A stretch of 9,646 nt of DNA from Clostridia bacterium. Its GTDB lineage: Bacteria; Bacillota_A; Clostridia; Oscillospirales; Acutalibacteraceae. The notes beneath the pieces were generated by a model that saw only the letters and a list, made by a program, of their open reading frames with translations, did not search any database and was not told the origin of the DNA. Below, in pieces: positions 1 to 8,982 of the stretch; the stretch's first letter is position 1, and every line of letters begins with the position of its first letter. The stretch spans positions 1-9,646 of the forward strand of contig JAFPCJ010000123.1 in the NCBI GenBank assembly GCA_017423885.1. Reading direction: 5' to 3'. Position numbers and translations under genes: made by a program.

Positions 1-8
1 GTAGAAAT

Positions 9-1190
9 ATGGAAAATTTTGAATACTATAATCCTGTCAAGGTGGTTTTCGGTGAGGGCGTTTTGAGCAAGGTTGGAGAGCATACGGCACAGTACGGAAA
101 AAATGCGCTGCTTGTAACCTATGCAGAGTGCGGTTTTTTTACCGATATTATTGCAAAGATACATTCAAGTCTCGAAAACGAGGGCGTTTCATGCATCGAT
201 TTTGCGGGAATTACTGCAAATCCGCGTCTTTCGCAGGTTGAAGCAGGAGTTAATATCTGTAAGCAAAAGGGTATTGATGTTATCATTGCGTTGGGCGGCG
301 GAAGTGTTATTGATGCGGCAAAGGTAATAGCGGCAGGTGTTTTCTATGAAAACGGTCTTTCAAGCATGCTTATGCTGTCGCATAGCGATATTAAGTCGGT
401 TCCGCCCGAAAAAGCCTTGCCGTATATCGCCATACCCACTCTTGCGGGAACGGGCAGTGAGATGAACCCGATAGGCGTTATAACTGACGATGCCTCGGGA
501 AAAAAGAGCTATGTCTGGGAACCGAAGTGTCTGTATGCAAAGGCGGCAATAATGGATCCTTGCCTTACTGTAAAGCTTCCACCTTATCAAACGGCTTGCG
601 GCGGCTATGATATATTTGCTCATGTTATGGAAGCATATATTAACGGAGATCCCGAAAAGGACCTCACCTTGCATGACCGTATGCAGGAGGGTGTTATGAA
701 GGCGGCGCTTGAGGGACTTGAAAAGGTATGGGCGTCACCCGAGGACACGCAGGCAAGAGGTGTTCTGATGTGGGCGGCTTCGGTTGCGCTTAACGGTTGG
801 TTGCTCTCGGGTACGTTTGGTTTTACTCCCATGCATCAGATGGGTCATGTTTTAAGTGCTCGATATAATGCAACTCACGGCGCGACCCTTGCATGTATGA
901 TGGTTGCATGGATGAAATATTTTGAACAGCGTCCTGATAACAAGCGCTATGTTATGCTTGCTCAAAATGTTTTCGGATGCTCACTTAAAGAAGCGTATGA
1001 GCGTTTGGATAAGGAAATGAGTGAAAAGGGCGTTGAAACAAGGATAGGCTTATTTGGCGCAAAGGAAGAAGAGCTTGACAGTCTTACCGATGAGGTCGTG
1101 GCGGTCTCGTTCGGAGCGGACGGAAAGCTTAACGGTCATCCGAAAATGACAAGAGAAGATATATATCAATGCTTTAAGTTGGCGTTATAA
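9..1190 (+). CDS. Iron-containing alcohol dehydrogenase (butanol dehydrogenase-like)
   Basis: This 393-residue protein is a group III (metal-dependent) alcohol dehydrogenase, expected to interconvert alcohols and aldehydes with NAD(P)H in the cytoplasm. The N-terminal dinucleotide-binding domain carries GGGSVIDAAK at residues 96-105. The C-terminal metal domain has the expected four iron ligands: Asp201 and His205 (in YDIFAH), His276 (PMHQMGH) and His290 (NATHG), with the 14-residue spacing between the last two histidines that is usual in the family. The overall pattern, including PTLAGTGSEMN at 143-153 and LMWAAS at 253-258, resembles clostridial BdhA/BdhB and E. coli YqhD more than FucO or AdhE. 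Length is normal for the family. The start is the first ATG, but only 8 bases precede it in the window, so no ribosome binding site or promoter can be judged. The physiological substrate is not determinable; an NADPH-linked fermentative or detoxifying aldehyde reductase is plausible. A terminator follows, so it is not co-transcribed with the ATP synthase genes. Confidence 0.93.
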   Translation: MENFEYYNPVKVVFGEGVLSKVGEHTAQYGKNALLVTYAECGFFTDIIAKIHSSLENEGVSCIDFAGITANPRLSQVEAGVNICKQKGIDVIIALGGGSVIDAAKVIAAGVFYENGLSSMLMLSHSDIKSVPPEKALPYIAIPTLAGTGSEMNPIGVITDDASGKKSYVWEPKCLYAKAAIMDPCLTVKLPPYQTACGGYDIFAHVMEAYINGDPEKDLTLHDRMQEGVMKAALEGLEKVWASPEDTQARGVLMWAASVALNGWLLSGTFGFTPMHQMGHVLSARYNATHGATLACMMVAWMKYFEQRPDNKRYVMLAQNVFGCSLKEAYERLDKEMSEKGVETRIGLFGAKEEELDSLTDEVVAVSFGADGKLNGHPKMTREDIYQCFKLAL

Positions 1191-1198
1191 AGAATTAT

Positions 1199-1249
1199 AA
1201 AAAGCAGAGCAAATGTATTAGAATGCGTTTGTTCTGCTTTTATTTTTTT
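1199..1249 (+). terminator. Rho-independent terminator after the alcohol dehydrogenase
   Basis: A long hairpin pairs AAAAGCAGAGCAAA (from 1200) with TTTGTTCTGCTTTT (ending 1241). It has one G-U wobble and a further weak extension to a short TTAGAA loop, and is followed by A and seven T residues (1243-1249). It lies 9 bases after the dehydrogenase stop codon and separates that gene from the atp promoter. Confidence 0.9.
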
Positions 1250-1259
1250 AATTGAAGTA

Positions 1260-1288
1260 TTGTAAATTCTATGAAAAGGTAGTATAAT
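1260..1288 (+). promoter_or_regulatory. Sigma-A-type promoter of the atp operon
   Basis: A TTGTAA -35 box (1260-1265), a 17-base spacer and a perfect TATAAT -10 box (1283-1288) lie between the upstream terminator and atpB. A transcript would start near 1295 and have a leader of about 30 bases, too short for a riboswitch. No operator-like repeat is evident. Confidence 0.8.
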
Positions 1289-1310
1289 AACAAAAGAAAA
1301 ATATGGCTTT

Positions 1311-1318
1311 AAAGGAGG
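1311..1318 (+). promoter_or_regulatory. Ribosome binding site that sets the atpB start
   Basis: AAAGGAGG lies 8 bases before the ATG at 1327. It falls inside the reading frame that would open at the ATG at 1303, so 1303 has no binding site of its own and 1327 is the better start. A TTG at 1324 directly before it is a less likely alternative. Confidence 0.85.
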
Positions 1319-1326
1319 GATGCTTG

Positions 1327-2178
1327 ATGCAAAAAAGCTTTAAAAGCAAAAGGATCGTTTTTCTCGCGGTCTGGTTGTCTATAATTGCCGTAATAGCAGT
1401 TGCGATAATTTTGCTTTTGCCGCCCGAGGAAAAGCATGAGACCATACGCGAGCTTATGCGTGACGGCGTTTTGCATGAGCATAACAAGATGTCCTTTTTC
1501 GGACTGAAGGTCAATCCTGCGGTGATATCGGCTTATACCGTAACGGTAATACTGCTGATATCGGCGGCGCTTATCAGGATATTTGCAATTCCGCGATTTA
1601 AGACCGTTCCGGGAAAATTTCAAAGCGTTATAGAAAAGCTTGTGGAATTTTTCACCGATATGGCTAACAAAAACAGTCATCATAAGCCGCGGTTTGTGGG
1701 CGCATATATTTTCAGCGCAGGTGTTTATATCTTTTTCAGTACCCTGTTTGAGCTGTTTGGTATGCAATGGATAACTACCGATGGCGTATCGGTCTCACTT
1801 CCGGCTCCGATATCGGATATTAATGCCGCAATATCGCTCGGTGTACTGTCCTACGCGGTCATTCTCGGAGCAGGTATCATAAACGGCGGAGTGCGCGGTG
1901 CGCTCGGGGTATTAAAGGACTTTTCGCTCCCGATATCCATGAGCTTTCGATTGTTTGGTGCTCTGCTCAGCGGACTGCTTGTGACCGAGCTTGTGTATTA
2001 TTATATTGGCTTAAGCTTTGTACTGCCGATAATCGTTGCGGTGATGTTCACATTGCTTCATGCGGCTATACAGACCTATGTTTTAGCAACCCTTGTTTCA
2101 ATATTTTACGGTGAGGCGGTAGAGCCGAAGCCTAAAAAACAAAAAACTACTAAAGAAAAGAAGGAAGAACTATCATGA
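1327..2178 (+). CDS. atpB: F1Fo ATP synthase subunit a
   Basis: This is subunit a of the Fo membrane sector, which forms the two ion half-channels beside the c-ring. The 283-residue protein has a first membrane helix (about residues 8-31), a charged external loop, then the family pattern VPGKFQ (about 94-99), SDINAAISLG (163-172), the essential arginine in PISMSFRLFG (Arg208, equivalent to E. coli Arg210) and a final helix with QTYVLATL (Gln249, equivalent to E. coli Gln252). By hand alignment, the Asn and Glu that follow the arginine in E. coli (Asn214, Glu219) are Ala212 and Leu217 here. The C-terminus ends in a lysine-rich tail (residues about 266-283) not usual for the family. It is the first gene of the operon; no atpI is seen before it. 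Its stop overlaps the atpE start as ATGA. Assignment is secure; only the exact start depends on the ribosome binding site. Confidence 0.95.
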   Translation: MQKSFKSKRIVFLAVWLSIIAVIAVAIILLLPPEEKHETIRELMRDGVLHEHNKMSFFGLKVNPAVISAYTVTVILLISAALIRIFAIPRFKTVPGKFQSVIEKLVEFFTDMANKNSHHKPRFVGAYIFSAGVYIFFSTLFELFGMQWITTDGVSVSLPAPISDINAAISLGVLSYAVILGAGIINGGVRGALGVLKDFSLPISMSFRLFGALLSGLLVTELVYYYIGLSFVLPIIVAVMFTLLHAAIQTYVLATLVSIFYGEAVEPKPKKQKTTKEKKEELS

Positions 2179-2549
2179 AAAAGAAAAGTATAATTATTGC
2201 AGTAATATCCGCGATACTCCTTATGAGTGTCTTCTCATTCCTCTCCTTGAGCGCTTTTGCTGACAGCGATACAGCGGCAGGAGAAACTACAGCAGTAACG
2301 CAGACTGCAGAAGAAAAGGATGACTCCGTATCCTCAAAGGCTCTGGCTGCCGCTATAGCCGTCGGTGTTGTAGGTGCGGCAGGTGCTGTCAGCATGGCAA
2401 TAGCAATAGCCAAGAGTACGGAGAGCATGGCTCGTCAGCCTGAAGCGGCTTCTAAAATCAACTCCGCTATGATGCTGGGTCTTGTGTTTATAGAGACCGC
2501 GATAATCTATGCGCTTATCGTAGCTATTCTTGTTATTTTCGTGCTTTAA
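2175..2549 (+). CDS. atpE: F1Fo ATP synthase subunit c with an N-terminal signal-peptide-like extension
   Basis: This is the proteolipid that forms the rotating c-ring. The core, about residues 54-124, is a two-helix hairpin: helix 1 (55-80), the polar loop with ARQPEA (86-91), and helix 2 with the ion-binding carboxylate Glu107 in FIETAIIY. The usual c subunit is 70-90 residues, but this one has 124. The first 29 residues look like a cleavable signal peptide (KKK, a hydrophobic stretch, then SAFA before DSD), followed by an acidic, threonine-rich linker (30-53). Cleavage after Ala29 would leave 95 residues. Because the N-terminus of c faces outside, export of this segment fits the topology. 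The helix 1 glycine motif is altered to GxAxAxSxA (Gly67 to Ala75). The start ATG overlaps the atpB stop and has AAGGAAG 7-8 bases upstream; the core would not be reached by a better-placed later start. Confidence 0.95.
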   Translation: MKKKSIIIAVISAILLMSVFSFLSLSAFADSDTAAGETTAVTQTAEEKDDSVSSKALAAAIAVGVVGAAGAVSMAIAIAKSTESMARQPEAASKINSAMMLGLVFIETAIIYALIVAILVIFVL

Positions 2550-2563
2550 AGCAAAACAAAAAA

Positions 2564-2585
2564 CAACGGTGTTAAATCGCCGTTG
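2564..2585 (+). promoter_or_regulatory. Intergenic hairpin between atpE and atpF
   Basis: CAACGGTG pairs with CGCCGTTG over 8 base pairs (one G-U) around a TTAAAT loop. No T-run follows, so it is not a standard terminator. It may mark an RNA processing or stabilising site that protects the atpE end of the message, since c is needed in many copies per complex. That role is inference. Confidence 0.5.
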
Positions 2586-2602
2586 ATACTGTGGTGATTT
2601 CA

Positions 2603-3127
2603 ATGAACATTCCGCTTAATATTGATTTTTTACAGATATTACTTCATTTATTGAATTTTGTAATACTCGCCGGCGGACTTTCTTTTCTTCTGTTTAAGCC
2701 TGTGTGCCGCTTTTTAGAGCAAAGAAGTGCATATTTTGCCGAGCTTGAAGAAAAGAATAAGACTGCGGCAGAGGAAAATGCGCGTTTACGCGAGGAATAT
2801 GAGCAAAAGCTGCGCGCCGCCGAGAATGAGATACAGCAAAAAAAACTTGATGCCGAGAAGGAGTGGTCTCAGACCTCTGCGAGGTATATAACCGAGGCAA
2901 AGGAAAGAGCGGCGGCTATGATACATGCCGCAGAGCAGGAGGCGGAGGACCGCAAGGAGCATATACTTGAGTCGGCGCAGACCGAAATAGGTGAGCTTGT
3001 TGTAGCGGCAACGCAAAAGCTACTCAGCGATACGGTTACTCCCGAGAGAAACAGCGCGCTTTATGATGAGTTTATCCGTCTTGCGGATGAAACGGTAGCA
3101 AGTGAGAGGTCTAAAAATGATAAATAA
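2603..3127 (+). CDS. atpF: F1Fo ATP synthase subunit b
   Basis: Subunit b forms the peripheral stalk that holds F1 against the rotor. The 174-residue protein has one N-terminal membrane helix (about residues 9-31), the conserved FKP turn at its end, and then a long charged heptad-like helix (about 40-150, rich in Glu, Lys, Ala and Arg) as expected for the coiled-coil dimer. The C-terminal segment resembles the normal b end (LVVAATQKLL then TPERNSALYDEFI), so delta has not been fused here as it is in mycobacteria. The ATG at 2603 is chosen because GGTGA lies 6-7 bases upstream; GTG codons at 2591 and 2594 would add 3-4 residues but have no visible site. Its end overlaps the atpA start by 11 bases, implying coupled translation. 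Only one b gene is present, so a homodimer is expected. Confidence 0.93.
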   Translation: MNIPLNIDFLQILLHLLNFVILAGGLSFLLFKPVCRFLEQRSAYFAELEEKNKTAAEENARLREEYEQKLRAAENEIQQKKLDAEKEWSQTSARYITEAKERAAAMIHAAEQEAEDRKEHILESAQTEIGELVVAATQKLLSDTVTPERNSALYDEFIRLADETVASERSKNDK

Positions 3128-4895
3128 CGGCTTTGATGAGACCTTGCAGAGCGTAAGTGAAGCGCTCAAGGTCGAAATACATTGCATAACTCCGCCTACC
3201 GATGAACAGCTTGAAAAGATGCGTGGCTTTTTTCGGTCTGAATATAAGACCGAGGAAATAGAGTTTGTGATAAAAAAGGATACTGCCGTTGTGGGCGGTT
3301 TCCGCATATTCGTAGGCGATGAAAACTACGATTGGAGCACGCTCGGACGCATCCGTCAGTTAAGAAAATCCTTTCAGGCTTTAAGAAAAGAATATGACCC
3401 TATGCAGATAGTCTCGCTTTTGCGTGAGGATATTGAGAACTTTGAGCTTAATGTCGGTCATCAGCAGGTTGGCTTTGTAAAGACTGTGGGGGACGGCATT
3501 GCTGTTATAGACGGTCTGCATGAGGTCGGCTACGGCGAGATAGTTCTGTTTGACTGCGGAGTTAAGGGAATGGTACAGGATATCCGCGCTGACGGTACAA
3601 ATGGCGTGGTTTTGTTCGGTGACGATTCGGAGATATTTGAGGGCAGCCGCGTTGTAAGGACCCAGCGCACGGCAGGCATCCCAATAAGTAATAAGATACT
3701 CGGAAGAATCGTTGATCCGCTCGGAAAGCCGATTGACGATGGCGGAGAGCTTGCCGCAAAGGAATACTATCCGATAGAATATCCCGCTCCGGGTATTATA
3801 GAACGCAAATCGGTATGCCGACCGCTTGAAACAGGTATACTCGCGATAGATTCTATGTTCCCTATAGGCCGCGGTCAGCGTGAGCTTATCATAGGCGACC
3901 GACAGACGGGCAAAACTACCATCGCTACCGATACGATAATCAATCAGAAAAACAAAAATGTAGTATGCGTTTATGTGGCTATAGGTCAGAAAGCAAGCTC
4001 TATTGCAAAGGTAGTGGCTACACTTGAGAAGCACGGCGCTATGGATTATACCGCAGTTGTGGCTTCCCCTGCGAGCGATCCCGCATCCTTGCAGTATATT
4101 GCGCCTTATGCAGGCTGTGCCGTTGCAGAGTATTTCATGAATCACGGAAGAGATGTACTCATAGTTTATGACGATCTTTCAAAGCATGCCGTAGCCTACA
4201 GAACCTTAAGCCTGCTTTTGGAGCGCTCGCCGGGCAGAGAAGCCTACCCCGGAGACGTTTTCTATCTCCATTCAAGACTTTTGGAGCGCTCTGCACAGCT
4301 TTCCGACAGCAACGGCGGCGGAAGTATGACGGCATTGCCTATAGTTGAAACGCAGGCAGGAGACGTGTCGGCATATATTCCTACGAATATAATTTCTATT
4401 ACCGACGGTCAGATATTTCTTGAGACCGAGCTGTTTAACATGGGACAGCGCCCTGCTATAAACGTAGGTCTTTCGGTATCGCGCGTAGGCGGCGCGGCAC
4501 AAACGCACGTCATGAAAAAGGCGGTAGGCTCTGTAAGACTTGACCTTGCACAGTACCGCGAGATGAAGGCTTTTTCGCAGTTTGGCGGCGATCTTGATCC
4601 GTCAACCGCACGTCAGCTTAAATACGGCGCAGGACTTATGGAACTGCTACGGCAGAGTAACAATGCGCCATTGAGTCTGCATAGACAGGTGATCACGCTG
4701 ATATGTGCGAGAGAAAAGCTGTTTATTGATGTTCCGATTAAGGAAATAAGGTCTGTTCAGCATAGGCTATTAGAGTATTTTGAGGAGCACTACCGCGCGG
4801 TCTGTCATAAGATCGAACATGACAAGACATATTCAGAGGAGCTTAAAAAGGAAATAACCGAAATAGCAAAAAGATTTATTAACAGCATAGGGTAG
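3117..4895 (+). CDS. atpA: F1 ATP synthase alpha subunit with a fused delta (OSCP) C-terminal domain
   Basis: Alpha is the non-catalytic nucleotide-binding subunit of the F1 hexamer. This protein is 592 residues against the usual 500-510; the excess is N-terminal. Residues about 15-87 resemble the C-terminal domain of delta: [13 protein letters not shown] (27-39), [14 protein letters not shown] (55-68) and [13 protein letters not shown] (74-86), matching the delta pattern of SxEQLxKL, VDPxLIGGxxxxxGD and GSVxGRLExL. Alpha proper begins near residue 94 and keeps its N-terminal helix ([17 protein letters not shown]). The Walker A is GDRQTGKT (260-267), Walker B lies in LIVYDDLSK (348-356), and the arginine finger is Arg456 in SVSRVGG. 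The start is ATG 3117, with GAGAGG 7 bases upstream; a GTG at 3102 in frame would add five residues. No separate atpH exists between atpF and this gene. The reading frame is open through the junction, so this is not a recent frameshift remnant. Confidence 0.95.
   Translation: MINNGFDETLQSVSEALKVEIHCITPPTDEQLEKMRGFFRSEYKTEEIEFVIKKDTAVVGGFRIFVGDENYDWSTLGRIRQLRKSFQALRKEYDPMQIVSLLREDIENFELNVGHQQVGFVKTVGDGIAVIDGLHEVGYGEIVLFDCGVKGMVQDIRADGTNGVVLFGDDSEIFEGSRVVRTQRTAGIPISNKILGRIVDPLGKPIDDGGELAAKEYYPIEYPAPGIIERKSVCRPLETGILAIDSMFPIGRGQRELIIGDRQTGKTTIATDTIINQKNKNVVCVYVAIGQKASSIAKVVATLEKHGAMDYTAVVASPASDPASLQYIAPYAGCAVAEYFMNHGRDVLIVYDDLSKHAVAYRTLSLLLERSPGREAYPGDVFYLHSRLLERSAQLSDSNGGGSMTALPIVETQAGDVSAYIPTNIISITDGQIFLETELFNMGQRPAINVGLSVSRVGGAAQTHVMKKAVGSVRLDLAQYREMKAFSQFGGDLDPSTARQLKYGAGLMELLRQSNNAPLSLHRQVITLICAREKLFIDVPIKEIRSVQHRLLEYFEEHYRAVCHKIEHDKTYSEELKKEITEIAKRFINSIG
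3159..3377 (+). other. Region encoding the delta (OSCP) C-terminal-like domain of the fused atpA
   Basis: This part of atpA encodes residues about 15-87. In normal enzymes this domain sits at the end of a roughly 180-residue delta subunit and binds the C-terminus of b. The preceding six-helix N-terminal domain of delta, which grips the alpha N-termini, is absent; a covalent link to alpha takes its place. The assignment rests on the VGG-x5-GD and GRIRQLR motifs and on the position between b and alpha, exactly where atpH is normally found. Domain limits are approximate. Confidence 0.82.
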
Positions 4896-4958
4896 AGCTA
4901 AAATCCGCCTTTAAAAACAGATTTCGGTTTATTAAAATAATGGGGAGGGAAAGCGGTA

Positions 4959-7699
<2,741 letters not shown>

Positions 7700-7715
7700 A
7701 AAACTGTTAAAAAAT

Positions 7716-7748
7716 AAACGCGGAAGATGCAAAATTCTTCCGCGTTTT
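7716..7748. terminator. Bidirectional intrinsic terminator between atpC and the convergent AraC gene
   Basis: A perfect 12-base-pair stem (AAACGCGGAAGA with TCTTCCGCGTTT) encloses an 8-base loop. On the plus strand it is followed by only TTTT, a weak tract. On the minus strand it is followed by a longer T-rich run (TTTATTTTTT), so it should stop the AraC transcript well and the atp transcript at least partly. Confidence 0.85.
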
Positions 7749-7813
7749 AAAGTTTACAGTGCTATTTTTTCTAATGATATTATATTTTGGACTGTATATC
7801 CAAGTGCGTTTTG

Positions 7814-8746
7814 TTATACCTGCTTTTTAATGGGTTGACGCAAATAACCGGGCAAAAGACCTGTATGGCTTTTGAAAACATTGTAAAAATGAGTTTTATT
7901 CTTGAAGCCTACAGTACATCCTATCTGCTCAATGGATAGTTCAGAGGTGGTAAGTAAAATTATGGAATTATTTACCCTGATATTATTAACGTATTCGGTG
8001 AACTTCATTCCCATTGTTTCGTGGAATATACGGCTGAAATATGTAGGATTATATCCGCAAAGCGCCGCCGCTTCGCTCATTGTAACGGTAGAAAAATGAT
8101 CGTCTATGTATGTGAGAATGTTTGAAATTCCGCGGAATTGCTTTTGCGACGGAGTGAACTGCTGTGCGCGACTCAGAATAACAAAAAGCTCGTTTGTGAG
8201 GTTGACGGTCTGTTCGCGGTAATAAAGCTGTTTTTCGAATAATTCTTTATTGATAAGGTCAAGTATTTTTTCTGTTCTCGGAATGTCCTCACCATGCATA
8301 TGTATTATTGGAGAAAGTGCCAGCTCGTCGCGGTTATTAAAGACATAAGAAAAAAGCTGTTTGTTGCTTTTGAGCATTGACTCCGATATAAGGCAGTTTT
8401 GTATGGTTAATTGCGGTACAGGGATATTGACATGAAATATATCAGGGCGTATGCATAAAACATCACCCTTGCGGATCGGGAATTTTTCGTTATCTATAAA
8501 GGCAGTGCCGCTGCCCGCGCTTATAAAATTCAATTCAAAAAAATCCTTATGGCAATGCTTCTCCGATTCCATTGCTTGCATAACGGATTTCATATCATCT
8601 ATTCTGTAAACATCAATTCCTTTTGTGGAGACCTGAGGTATATTTGAGGGGTTGATAATATGAGAAATATCATACATTTGGTGTTGAACTATGGTTATGG
8701 GTTCATCTGATGACCAATCAGCCATACAGTAAATATTTTTATTCAT
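7814..8746 (-). CDS. AraC-family transcriptional regulator with a cupin sensor domain
   Basis: This 310-residue protein is a one-component, ligand-responsive DNA-binding regulator. The N-terminal part contains a cupin-like sensor domain (about residues 62-110), with HKDFFELNFISAG (66-78), IRKGDVLCIRPD (91-102) and IFHVNIP. The C-terminal part is the double helix-turn-helix of the AraC/XylS family (about 206-305): the first HTH includes MSEAAALCGYNPTYFSRIF (223-241) and the second SIEQIGCTVGFKNKTHFYNVF (271-291). The frame stays open upstream, but the start at 8746 is chosen because AAAGGAGGG precedes it by 10 bases and a good promoter lies inside the longer frame. It is transcribed away from the secreted-protein gene and converges on the atp operon. 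The ligand is unknown; family members with this layout often control carbohydrate use. Regulation of its divergent neighbour is inference. Confidence 0.92.
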   Translation of the reverse strand: MNKNIYCMADWSSDEPITIVQHQMYDISHIINPSNIPQVSTKGIDVYRIDDMKSVMQAMESEKHCHKDFFELNFISAGSGTAFIDNEKFPIRKGDVLCIRPDIFHVNIPVPQLTIQNCLISESMLKSNKQLFSYVFNNRDELALSPIIHMHGEDIPRTEKILDLINKELFEKQLYYREQTVNLTNELFVILSRAQQFTPSQKQFRGISNILTYIDDHFSTVTMSEAAALCGYNPTYFSRIFHETMGMKFTEYVNNIRVNNSIILLTTSELSIEQIGCTVGFKNKTHFYNVFKSHTGLLPGYLRQPIKKQV

Positions 8747-8756
8747 AAGTAATTGT

Positions 8757-8764
8757 CCCTCCTT
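8757..8764 (-). promoter_or_regulatory. Ribosome binding site that sets the AraC gene start
   Basis: On the minus strand AAGGAGGG ends 10 bases before the ATG at 8746. It rules in favour of the 310-residue form over the 359-residue frame beginning at 8893, which lacks a comparable site and would begin upstream of the promoter. Confidence 0.8.
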
Positions 8765-8779
8765 TGTTTTTCTAATAAA

Positions 8780-8808
8780 AGTATATTTTCGCATTGAATA
8801 AAAGTCAA
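8780..8808 (-). promoter_or_regulatory. Sigma-A-type promoter of the AraC-family gene
   Basis: Read on the minus strand, TTGACT (8808-8803), a 17-base spacer and TATACT (8785-8780) match the consensus at 5 of 6 positions in each box. The transcript would start near 8773, giving a leader of under 30 bases. A CATTGAA heptamer lies in the spacer and another just upstream of the -35 box. Confidence 0.8.
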
Positions 8809-8897
8809 GTTTTTTTACATTGAAAAATTTTTCCAATAACAGAAAAAAAGGCAAAATCAAAAAAAATCGTACCTTTAGGTAAAGTTTCTGCATTGAA
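8792..8897 (+). repeat. Three direct copies of CATTGAA in the divergent intergenic region
   Basis: The heptamer occurs at 8792-8798, 8818-8824 and 8891-8897, all in the same orientation on the plus strand, with further similarity on the 3' side (AAAA or ATAAA). The first lies within the AraC promoter, the third overlaps the -35 box of the candidate forward promoter. They could be operator half-sites for the adjacent regulator. Start-to-start distances are 26 and 73 bases. The region is AT-rich, so chance is not excluded. Confidence 0.45.
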
Positions 8898-8921
8898 AAT
8901 GCGCGGTATGCGTGTTACATT
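8893..8921 (+). promoter_or_regulatory. Candidate promoter of the secreted-protein gene
   Basis: TTGAAA (8893-8898), a 17-base spacer and TACATT (8916-8921) with a TGT extension directly before the -10 box form a moderate promoter. The leader would be about 55 bases. The spacer contains ATGCG twice (8899 and 8908). An alternative -10, TATACA at 8923-8928, has no good -35 box. Confidence 0.45.
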
Positions 8922-8982
8922 TTATACAGAATATTAGCCAAAGGAACAAATCATTTGGTTAAATTTAAAGGAGGAAATAAAA

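Noticed and set aside
3102..3116. GTG start for atpA at 3102
   Set aside because: The GAGAGG site at 3104-3109 lies inside this extension and is correctly spaced for the ATG at 3117.
2603..3127. Possibility that the missing delta part is fused to subunit b, as in mycobacteria
   Set aside because: The b protein has normal length and a normal C-terminal end, with no delta-like six-helix domain.
3381..4145. A 254-codon open frame on the minus strand inside atpA
   Set aside because: It lies opposite a well-conserved alpha-subunit sequence, has no recognisable motif, and its composition (many Tyr, Arg and Cys) is that of a shadow frame.
7755..7796. Inverted repeat TACAGT ... ACTGTA downstream of the terminator
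   Set aside because: Only 6 base pairs with a 30-base loop in AT-rich DNA; it is not stable enough to claim as a terminator or operator.
8747..8893. A 49-residue N-terminal extension of the AraC regulator, with a hydrophobic stretch that could suggest a membrane segment
   Set aside because: The extension spans a good promoter and a ribosome binding site that lead to the ATG at 8746, and it lacks its own binding site; it is upstream non-coding DNA.
8938..8959. Imperfect palindrome CCAAA ... TTTGG upstream of the secreted-protein gene
   Set aside because: Only 5 base pairs with an 11-base loop; likely chance, although an operator is not excluded.
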